Positions 1 to 6,562 of a stretch of 8,241 nucleotides of DNA are shown here, one piece after another. The position numbers and the translations under genes were made by a program. Below the pieces are notes generated by a model that searched no databases, was not told where the DNA came from, and was given only the letters and a program-made list of their open reading frames with translations. How positions within the stretch are numbered: position 1 is the first letter of the stretch; the number at the start of each line of letters is the position of its first letter. The DNA comes from Patescibacteria group bacterium (GTDB lineage: Bacteria > Patescibacteriota > Patescibacteriia > Patescibacteriales > JAHJJO01): NCBI GenBank assembly GCA_018822835.1, contig JAHJJO010000136.1:1-8241 (forward strand), given 5' to 3'.

Positions 1-10
1 CTTAAATGAT

Positions 11-373
11 TTAATTTTTTAAATTATTTTTTAGAGTAGACGAAATCTTATTAAAAATTAATGTTAATTCATGAGCTTCTTTCCATAATATTCTTAAATC
101 TTTTTTATATTCTGAATTAGATTTAACTAATAATTCTGTCCAGTATTTTGTTTCTTGAATTTCTTTTCTGCAAATAAAAATTTTATTCTTGAAATCCTTG
201 CCAAAAATAGCTCCATTAGCTTCGCAATAATTAGCGCCAACGCTTGTAGCCGATCTGATTAATTGTGAAACTAAATTTCTATTTATTACATTTTGATTAA
301 TTTTATTTAATTGTTCAATAATATCTTGGCTAAATTTCTTGGTTCTGTCTTCTAAATCATAGATTATAGATAT
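11..373 (-). CDS. Four-helix-bundle protein (S23 / 23S rRNA intervening-sequence family), no canonical start codon
   Basis: My translation of the minus strand gives an uninterrupted frame of about 120 residues ending in TAA at 11-13. It contains YDLEDRTKKFSQDII near the start, RSATSVGANYCEANGA in the middle and a C-terminal KYWTELLVKSNSEYKKDL, all typical of the S23 four-helix-bundle family (known to form small helical oligomers; cellular role unclear). The frame opens after an in-frame TAA at 377-379 and contains no ATG, GTG or TTG at all. The family normally begins a few residues before YDLE, so ATA at 371-373 or 365-367 is the only reasonable start. I chose 373 by homology, not by an RBS; none is visible. 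It could be a gene using a rare AUA start, or a copy that recently lost its start. The out-of-frame ATG at 358-360 runs into a stop after one codon. Confidence 0.75.
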   Translation of the reverse strand: MSIIYDLEDRTKKFSQDIIEQLNKINQNVINRNLVSQLIRSATSVGANYCEANGAIFGKDFKNKIFICRKEIQETKYWTELLVKSNSEYKKDLRILWKEAHELTLIFNKISSTLKNNLKN

Positions 374-376
374 AGA

Positions 377-454
377 TTAAAAATTAATAAATTAAATCAT
401 TGGAAATTGTTTAAAAATTAGAAATTGAAAATTAAAAATTTAAAATACTCTATG
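377..454. repeat. AT-rich degenerate filler between tRNA and S23 gene
   Basis: These 78 bases consist almost wholly of A and T, in short variants of the words AAATTG, AAAATT and GAAATT (for example TGGAAATTG and AGAAATTGAAAATTA). I see no terminator hairpin, no good promoter and no RBS for the S23 frame. The style matches the 5879-5962 spacer and, in part, the low-complexity linkers of the large nuclease gene. Confidence 0.5.
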
Positions 455-528
455 TTGCGGGAGTCGGATTCGAACCGACGACCTCCAGGTTATGGGCCTG
501 GCGAGCTGCCTGACTGCTCTATCCCGCT
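455..528 (-). tRNA. Initiator tRNA-fMet (anticodon CAT), with C33
   Basis: The minus strand folds as a 74-nt cloverleaf. The acceptor strands AGCGGGA and TCCCGCA pair at 2-71 to 7-66 but leave an A1 x A72 mismatch, an initiator hallmark. The D stem GAGC/GCTC gives the initiator-type A11-U24 pair, and the T arm is GTCGG-TTCGAAT-CCGAC. The anticodon arm is CCAGG-CCCATAA-CCTGG with CAT at 492-494. Two points are unusual: the base 5' of the anticodon is C instead of the near-universal U33, and the three G-C pairs of bacterial initiators (29-31/39-41) are A-U, G-C, G-C here. The 3' CCA is not encoded (A73 is followed by CAT). It lies 17 bases after atpD and may be cotranscribed with it. Confidence 0.95.
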
Positions 529-541
529 AAATTAGTTTATA
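529..541 (-). promoter_or_regulatory. Possible -10 element in front of tRNA-fMet
   Basis: TATAAA (541 to 536 on the minus strand) is followed by 7 bases and then the first base of the tRNA. That spacing would start transcription at or next to the mature 5' end. No convincing -35 lies 16-18 bases upstream, inside the atpD stop region, and the box is part of the self-complementary AGTTTATAAACT (534-545). It may be chance in AT-rich sequence. Cotranscription with atpD is the alternative. Confidence 0.25.
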
Positions 542-545
542 AACT

Positions 546-2036
<1,491 letters not shown>

Positions 2037-2039
2037 TTA

Positions 2040-2068
2040 AATATATCATCTTAAAATTTGTATGTCAA
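2040..2068 (-). promoter_or_regulatory. Sigma-70-type promoter of atpD, predicted leaderless
   Basis: On the minus strand, TTGACA (2068-2063, perfect -35) is followed by a 17-base spacer and then TATATT (2045-2040, 5 of 6 to TATAAT). Six bases (TAAAGT) separate the -10 from the atpD ATG at 2033. The usual start point, about 7 bases after the -10, falls on the A of ATG. This predicts an mRNA with no 5' leader, which agrees with the lack of any Shine-Dalgarno motif. The -35 overlaps the T-run of the upstream terminator. Confidence 0.75.
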
Positions 2069-2094
2069 AAAAACAAAGACGAAAATAGCGTCTT
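2067..2094 (-). terminator. Rho-independent terminator of the nuclease gene cluster
   Basis: Read on the minus strand, AAGACG (2094-2089) pairs with CGTCTT (2081-2076) across a 7-base loop, followed by TGTTTTTTTG. It lies about 20 bases past the TGA of the large nuclease gene. The stem is short (6 bp), but the T-tract and position are right. The last Ts also form the start of the atpD -35 box, so termination and re-initiation are packed into about 55 bases. Confidence 0.75.
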
Positions 2095-2115
2095 GTCTAT
2101 TAAAAAATGGCTTTT

Positions 2116-5100
2116 TCACTCCACCCAACCACTTGTATTCTGCGGATCCCCGACTTCTCTTAAAATAAAGTCAAAACTATTATTATCGCTGTCATAATTA
2201 TTACCCAACAACTCATGCTCTCCTCCAAAAATCATTGTTGCGGTTGTTGACGTGGCTGTCGCTTTTCTTTCTAATGTTTGCCCTGAATCTGGAGCAGGCA
2301 AATAAGGGTTTATTTCAGGAAATAAATAATCTCCTGTTCCATAAGATAGTTTATCAACTACTATATTCTTATCTTCTGCTGTTTCGTCTGTTAATAGCGT
2401 TGTGGTGGCTGTTAAGAATACTGTTCCTCCTGTCTTAGATAAATAAGGACTGCCGTATGTCATGTCTGGAATTACTGGATTAAAACATGGAGGTATTGCC
2501 CATGCAATAAAAAAATTATTGCTTGCAAATTGGGAACATGCTGGAGTATAATCAGTTGACGCAATTAAAAAATATCCTTTTGCCGGAATTGTGGTTGTGG
2601 AAATTACATTACTTGCGGTAATATTTTTCTTTTTAAAACTTTGCGAGTCTGAACCCCTGCGCTGAATTGAATAATTTGCTAAATCAATGTCTTGATCTGT
2701 TGGATTATATAATTCAATAAATTCATCATTTGCGCTTGAAGCCCCTGTCCTGATTTCACTAATTACAACATGATTTGCAATATTATTATTTTCATCTTCC
2801 ATAACAATCTTTGTCCCAACCTCATTACTCCACTCTCCAACATTCCCGGCATTGTCTCTGGCTCTGATTTTAAAATAAATATTTTGGTTGTTTTCAACTG
2901 TGATGTTAAATGCAGCGCTTGTTGATGTCGTGGCTGAAATCCAATTAATCCATTCCTCTGTTCCAGTTGCTATTTTATATTCAAGATCATAATTAGCAAG
3001 ACCGCTAATTTCAGTTGAACTTGCTGTTGAACTTGCAATAACATCTTCGCCTGTCCAACTTACTAAAAAACTTGATGTCGCATATTCTTGCTCTAAACTA
3101 TTTATAGTTGAAGTAGGGGCGATTGTGTCAACAAGCCAACTATGCGTTATTGCGACACTCTTATTGCCTGATTGATCAATTGCTTTAATTTCCAAACTAT
3201 GCTGATTATTATTTAGATTATTTATTTCAATATTAGCAGAACATTCTTGCCAGCTATCATCTCCTTCGCCAACTTGTCCTCTGTAGCCTTGGCGAAGGAG
3301 GAAAATAACATTTTTTTCATCTGAGCTAAACTGAAAATTAGCTGTTGTTGAGCTTGAGATAGCGGGCGGCGAAGATGTGATGGTAATGATTGGCGCAGTA
3401 GTATCTCCATTGCCAGTGAACAACCAAAATGGAAATGGCTTTTTGGGATTATCAATTCTCGATTTTTGATTATCGGTCTCTTTTTCTTTTTTTATTTCTT
3501 TGTCTGTTTGTAGGTTATTATTTGTTGTCTGTTGTCTATCATCTGTTATTTTATTATTATCTTTTGTTTTTTGATTCCCAATATCTGATATCCGATTTCT
3601 GACTTCTGACATCTGGTCCTCGCAGACACCAAATATTCCATATCCATTATCTTCAGCTAACCTCTCTGCAGACATAATAATTTGTTTTCTTTGGTCGTCA
3701 ACCATCAGTGGACAATCCGTCCATCCTGGCTTGCAAAAAAATGTTTTAGCAAAGCCCTCTTGAACAAGCTGTGCGTTGATGAAGGTTGTGGAAACTAAGT
3801 CTCCAAAAGATGTTAAAGCAGGCGAGCCTGCTTTAACATCTTTTGGAGACTTAGTTTCCACAGCATAAACATATCGCAATAACCTTCCATATTTATCTTT
3901 ATCAACACCGGGATCTTTAACTAAATAAACCTTGCCTTTGCTTAATAATTCCATATTTCTAATTCTTGCTTCCCAAGCAAGGCATTCATCATCGTCCGGT
4001 CCTTGTTTGTTTAATTCAGGAGTGTCTATTCCAATGTATCTCACTTTCTCGCCTGTTGAGAGTTCTATTGTATCGCCGTCAATGATACGGGAGACAGAAA
4101 CAGACAGAGGTTCAACCTCGGGGATTTTAGAGGTTGAACCTCTGTCTGTTTCTTCTGTTTTTGCTTCTTCTTGTTCTTCTTCTTGCTTTTGTGTTTTTGT
4201 ATTTTCGTGTTTTTGTATTTCTGTGTTTTGTTGTTGCGTGTTTTGTGTTGTGAGCTGTGTGTTTTGTGTTTCGGGTTGTGAGTTATGTGTTATGCGTTGT
4301 GAGTTATGAGTTGTATGAAGTGTTATGGATCTATTATTAGAATTGTTGTGTATCATAGCAACATATCCTTCATAACCAGCTTGCTTAATAATATCGTAAA
4401 GATTATGCGCTGTATCTAATGTAATTACTGCCATTACCTGGCCGGCTATTTCTATGTCTCCAAAACTGTATTTTATATTATTTGCAATTTTGGAAATGCT
4501 ATTTTTTAATTTACTCCAAAAACTTAATTTTTGTTTTTCTTTATTTTCTTGATCAATTTTTTCAAATTGTTTTGTGAAATAATCAATCACTCCAGCGCTG
4601 TAGCCAATGGCTTTGGGTGAGAGAAGGGTCCAGTAGTCGGAGTGGATTTTGTTGTTATCAATTTCATAATATGTTTTTGTTGGAGTTGTAATTTCTCGTA
4701 AACAAATAAAATTATTATTTCGATTATCACTACAAATAATATAAGTCAAAGTTTGATCATTTAAATTTATTGTTTTTCTTGTTTTTATTTCATCTTCAGA
4801 AATATTAATACTATCCTTACTAAAAAAATTCCCATTAGAATAGCTTGCTAAATTATCAAAAGCATTATTCAAATTATTCACTTGAATAAAACCTGCTTTA
4901 CTTAAATCAACATTTCCATTATGTTCAGCCCATTTTTCATAAGGATCTCCCATTGCATGAGAATCATTTCTTGTATGAGCCGGGACAGACATATCTTGGA
5001 TAAGATGAATAATATGTCCTATGCCTTGATACGCTCTTTCAAAATTATTGTTTTTATAGTTTTGAATAATCGCTTTTTCTGAATAATCTCCGCTAACACT

Positions 5101-5397
5101 GTCTTGTTCTTGCGCCCATTGCTTTGCTGATTTTCCAAGCAAATGTCCTTTACCTGTTGTTGGATCATAATAATGGTTTCTATATCTTGGATCAGCGTCT
5201 TCAGCTATTGAACCATAAACAATCCATTCTTGCTGTTTAGATGTTAATTTATTATTTGTTTGATTATTATATATTTTTATTGCTCCTCTGGATAATTTTG
5301 GATGAATTATAAAATTGTCATAACAAAATACAGCTGTCGTGAAGAGCAATAAAGCGCCTAATATAATAAATAAAAATTTTGTTTTTTTGAGATGCAT
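2116..5397 (-). CDS. Exported multidomain protein: zinc phospholipase C-like + thermonuclease (SNase) + Ig/FN3-like + lamin-tail domain
   Basis: 1093 residues. A signal peptide or anchor (5-25, KKTK then FLFIILGALLLFTTAVF) predicts export. Residues 30-280 look like zinc-dependent phospholipase C: H32, EDADP (66-70), GHIIHLIQDMSVPAH with the HxxxDxxxPxH motif (H131, D135, H141), then H147 and E154 in GDPYEKWAEHN. S1/P1 nucleases share this zinc fold, so phosphodiesterase activity is an alternative. Residues 433-592 are a thermonuclease domain: IIDGDTIEL, R453 in VRYIGIDTPE, E476 and R505 in YGRLLRYV, matching the catalytic Arg-Glu-Arg set. Two Ig/FN3-like domains follow (about 664-756 and 757-866), then a lamin-tail domain (about 874-1090). 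Low-complexity linkers (about 356-414 and 595-655) join the parts. Inserts E, D and C lie before the nuclease, inside it, and in the first Ig domain. The start lies 10 bases after the previous stop, with no RBS. Confidence 0.9.
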   Translation of the reverse strand: MHLKKTKFLFIILGALLLFTTAVFCYDNFIIHPKLSRGAIKIYNNQTNNKLTSKQQEWIVYGSIAEDADPRYRNHYYDPTTGKGHLLGKSAKQWAQEQDSVSGDYSEKAIIQNYKNNNFERAYQGIGHIIHLIQDMSVPAHTRNDSHAMGDPYEKWAEHNGNVDLSKAGFIQVNNLNNAFDNLASYSNGNFFSKDSINISEDEIKTRKTINLNDQTLTYIICSDNRNNNFICLREITTPTKTYYEIDNNKIHSDYWTLLSPKAIGYSAGVIDYFTKQFEKIDQENKEKQKLSFWSKLKNSISKIANNIKYSFGDIEIAGQVMAVITLDTAHNLYDIIKQAGYEGYVAMIHNNSNNRSITLHTTHNSQRITHNSQPETQNTQLTTQNTQQQNTEIQKHENTKTQKQEEEQEEAKTEETDRGSTSKIPEVEPLSVSVSRIIDGDTIELSTGEKVRYIGIDTPELNKQGPDDDECLAWEARIRNMELLSKGKVYLVKDPGVDKDKYGRLLRYVYAVETKSPKDVKAGSPALTSFGDLVSTTFINAQLVQEGFAKTFFCKPGWTDCPLMVDDQRKQIIMSAERLAEDNGYGIFGVCEDQMSEVRNRISDIGNQKTKDNNKITDDRQQTTNNNLQTDKEIKKEKETDNQKSRIDNPKKPFPFWLFTGNGDTTAPIITITSSPPAISSSTTANFQFSSDEKNVIFLLRQGYRGQVGEGDDSWQECSANIEINNLNNNQHSLEIKAIDQSGNKSVAITHSWLVDTIAPTSTINSLEQEYATSSFLVSWTGEDVIASSTASSTEISGLANYDLEYKIATGTEEWINWISATTSTSAAFNITVENNQNIYFKIRARDNAGNVGEWSNEVGTKIVMEDENNNIANHVVISEIRTGASSANDEFIELYNPTDQDIDLANYSIQRRGSDSQSFKKKNITASNVISTTTIPAKGYFLIASTDYTPACSQFASNNFFIAWAIPPCFNPVIPDMTYGSPYLSKTGGTVFLTATTTLLTDETAEDKNIVVDKLSYGTGDYLFPEINPYLPAPDSGQTLERKATATSTTATMIFGGEHELLGNNYDSDNNSFDFILREVGDPQNTSGWVE
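3261..3300. repeat. Palindromic coding insert C (in first Ig-like domain)
   Basis: A perfect 12-bp inverted repeat, CTCCTTCGCCAA at 3261-3272 and TTGGCGAAGGAG at 3289-3300, with a 16-base loop. It encodes residues 700-713 (LLRQGYRGQVGEGD) of the exported nuclease, splitting what should be a continuous beta-hairpin between SSDEKNVIF and DSWQECS. Another frame of the same strand is open and reads FAKATEDKLAKE. The sequence is shared with insert A in atpD, where the other strand and frame is the coding one. Confidence 0.85.
3433..3615 (-). repeat. Low-complexity linker 2 of the exported nuclease, made of degenerate repeats
   Basis: This stretch codes for residues about 595-655, rich in N, K, D, Q and T (for example NNKITDDRQQTTNNNLQTDK), between the nuclease and the first Ig-like domain. 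The DNA at its 5' end is a run of short variants of TCTGA and ATATC (plus strand ATATCTGATATCCGATTTC, then CTGACTTCTGACATCTGG). It looks like expanded degenerate repeat rather than a folded domain. It keeps the reading frame throughout. Confidence 0.6.
3787..3862. repeat. Palindromic coding insert D: 37-bp perfect arms, 2-base loop, inside the thermonuclease domain
   Basis: Arms 3787-3823 and 3826-3862 are exact reverse complements over 37 bp with only GA between them. The outer part, GTGGAAACTAAGTCTCC, matches insert B; the inner part carries GATGTTAAAGCAGGC. It encodes residues 512-537, from AVETKSPKD to FGDLVST. These lie between the beta strand with the catalytic Arg (GRLLRYVYA) and TFINAQLVQEGFA, which follow each other closely in ordinary nucleases of this family. 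The perfect arms suggest a recent insertion or ongoing arm-to-arm correction. Confidence 0.92.
4096..4153. repeat. Palindromic coding insert E (just before the thermonuclease domain)
   Basis: 24-bp perfect inverted arms at 4096-4119 and 4130-4153 (outer part AGAAACAGACAGAGG, inner part TTCAACCTC) around a 10-base loop. It encodes residues 415-434 (from EETDRGSTSK to EVEPLSVS), between the acidic end of linker 1 and the first strand of the nuclease domain (VSRIIDGDTIEL). Its arms do not obviously match inserts A-D, so it may be a third family. Confidence 0.85.
4154..4320 (-). repeat. Low-complexity linker 1 of the exported nuclease, made of degenerate tandem repeats
   Basis: This region codes for residues about 360-414, with repeats such as THNSQ-x-x-THNSQ, QNTQ-x-x-x-QNTQ and then a charged KTQKQEEEQEEAK run. 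The DNA is a degenerate tandem array. The plus-strand word GTTGTGAGTTATG occurs exactly at 4275-4287 and 4296-4308, a 21-base step that keeps the frame, with many variants of TTTTGTGT around it. The likely role is a flexible, polar spacer between the phospholipase-like and nuclease domains. Confidence 0.7.
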
Positions 5398-5407
5398 AAT
5401 TTTATTT

Positions 5408-5878
5408 TTAAATATTATTTATTTGCCAGTAACCTTCTGAATTTTTTAAAAAAGATACTGTGTTTTTATATTCAGTCCCATAGTCGATATCATAATATGC
5501 AAAATTACCATCTTCATTTTCTTTTGTCAGTGCTTTCGGCAAACTTTTTACCCATTTATCAAACTTTTCTTTATCTTGAAACGCCTTTCTGTATTCCTCC
5601 CTGTTCTCCTTCCTAATCTGCTCCAACGCTTTTTCAATGTCATTATCAAGTAATGCCTGTCTAAAAATTGTGTACACTTGTTCAGGAGTGTTTTTTGCCG
5701 GGACTTCTATGTATTGCGGAGGAAATGCTTTTTTTAATTCTTCTTTTGTGTACCATTTGTTGTCCCACTTTACTAAATCGCCATTTTTGATTTTAATGTA
5801 AGTCCAAATAAAAAACACAAACGCAATTAAAATAATCACAGCAATAATAACTGCTGTAATTTTGATTGTTTTGTTCAT
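5408..5878 (-). CDS. Small single-pass membrane protein with an extracytoplasmic domain, possibly NTF2-like/DUF4878-like
   Basis: 156 residues from the ATG at 5878. A TTG seven codons upstream is possible, but it lies in the repeat-like spacer. One strongly hydrophobic helix (about 7-28, IKITAVIIAVIILIAFVFFIW) is followed by a soluble domain. A short N-terminus and a positive segment just after the helix make the orientation uncertain. NTPEQVYTIFRQALLDNDIEKALEQI (about 63-88), with SEGYWQINNI at the end, resembles the helix-first, W-x-I-ending pattern of NTF2-like proteins of the DUF4878 kind. That is a weak pattern match, not an assignment. It sits 10 bases before the large exported nuclease gene and is probably cotranscribed with it. 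No RBS is visible. Function unknown. Confidence 0.75.
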   Translation of the reverse strand: MNKTIKITAVIIAVIILIAFVFFIWTYIKIKNGDLVKWDNKWYTKEELKKAFPPQYIEVPAKNTPEQVYTIFRQALLDNDIEKALEQIRKENREEYRKAFQDKEKFDKWVKSLPKALTKENEDGNFAYYDIDYGTEYKNTVSFLKNSEGYWQINNI

Positions 5879-5889
5879 AGGTTTATATT

Positions 5890-5965
5890 TAATTAACAAT
5901 TATCAATGATCAATTACAAATTAAATTTAATAATTGACAATTGCTAATTGCTAATTTGTTAATTA
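5890..5965. repeat. Imperfect AT-rich palindrome in the spacer between two genes
   Basis: The ends TAATTAACAA (5890-5899) and TTGTTAATTA (5956-5965) are exact reverse complements. The interior arms are also similar when one is inverted (runs of CAATTA, CAATTG and AAATT), with small gaps. The element covers the stop codon of the FG-GAP-like gene and almost all of the 84-base spacer. It could form a weak hairpin or simply be degenerate AT-rich filler. I see no convincing promoter in it. Confidence 0.5.
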
Positions 5966-6550
5966 TTTATAAGCTGTTTCAACTTCTTTTATTTTTATAA
6001 AACTATTTGTTTTCTTATCATATTCATATTTCACTCCAACATCCTTAATAATAATTTCTGGAATCAAATTTTTATTCGTATCAGTAAAAATATATTTTGG
6101 ATATTTAAATTCATCTATATAAAGTACTCTTTGAAGATTTCTATTTTTATATTCAAAAACATGGAGATGCGCGCCATATCTTCCTGAATTTAAAAATAAA
6201 AGAATTTCTGGAACACTGTCTCCTGTAAGATCCAATAACTTTAACGGTCTCGAAGGATATAAAATAGAATTATGAGAATTAAAATAACTTTCCTGAATTT
6301 TTTCTTGAATTAAATTAAAATTTTGTTCATTCTTATTAATAATATTTAACAATATATATTCTCTCCCTAAAATATCCTCTTGTAAAAAAACAATTTCTTC
6401 TTCCTGATCTTGGTCTAAATCAAAGCTATCCCATTGATATGGCTGTAGATAAAGAAATCCTGCTGCTTCAATAAATTGTTTTGGACTTTTCATTAATTTT
6501 ATTAATTTTTCAAGATATAAAGTAAATATAACTTTGCTAAAATTTTTCAT
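5963..6550 (-). CDS. FG-GAP/VCBS-like repeat protein
   Basis: 195 residues. Three spaced copies of an acidic loop motif precede a hydrophobic strand: DLDQDQEEEIVFL (44-56), DLTGDSVPEILLFL (107-120) and DTNKNLIPEIII (157-168). This D-x-D/T/N-x-D/N-x-x-P/E-E-I pattern is that of calcium-binding loops in FG-GAP/VCBS beta-propeller blades. Only three are visible, too few for a closed seven-blade propeller, so it may be a partial propeller. There is no clear signal peptide; the N-terminus is basic with a moderately hydrophobic VIFTLYL, and an inner ATG at residue 20 is an alternative start. It begins 12 bases after the TGA of the transglycosylase gene and in the same frame, so a joined product by read-through is possible. 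It is probably translated from the same mRNA as its neighbours. No RBS is visible. Confidence 0.75.
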   Translation of the reverse strand: MKNFSKVIFTLYLEKLIKLMKSPKQFIEAAGFLYLQPYQWDSFDLDQDQEEEIVFLQEDILGREYILLNIINKNEQNFNLIQEKIQESYFNSHNSILYPSRPLKLLDLTGDSVPEILLFLNSGRYGAHLHVFEYKNRNLQRVLYIDEFKYPKYIFTDTNKNLIPEIIIKDVGVKYEYDKKTNSFIKIKEVETAYK

Positions 6551-6562
6551 ATCAAAATATAA

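Noticed and set aside
3222..3455. Minus-strand 77-codon frame containing FAKATEDKLAKE
   Set aside because: It overlaps the large nuclease gene in another frame. It is open because the palindromic insert C lacks stops in several frames, so it is noted as a property of the repeat, not as a gene.
3787..3862. The 76-bp palindrome as a transcription terminator or a CRISPR-like repeat
   Set aside because: It lies inside a coding frame that continues through both sides with matching domain sequence, there is no T-run after it, and there is no regularly spaced array.
3932..4309. 125-codon plus-strand frame rich in Cys, Ser and Val
   Set aside because: It is the complement of the low-complexity linker and insert E; it has no family resemblance and lies wholly inside the nuclease gene.
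4154..4320. Coiled coil in the nuclease linker
   Set aside because: The stretch is Q/T/N-rich tandem repeat without heptad hydrophobics; a flexible spacer fits better.
5876..5899. TTG start at 5899 for the small membrane protein
   Set aside because: It would add seven residues coded by the AT-rich repeat-like spacer. The ATG at 5878 gives a normal short basic N-terminus before the membrane helix.
5900..5962. Promoter for the small membrane protein gene (TTGATC or TTGTCA with weak -10 boxes)
   Set aside because: Several poor matches can be drawn in this AT-rich spacer and none has both boxes good with 16-18 base spacing.
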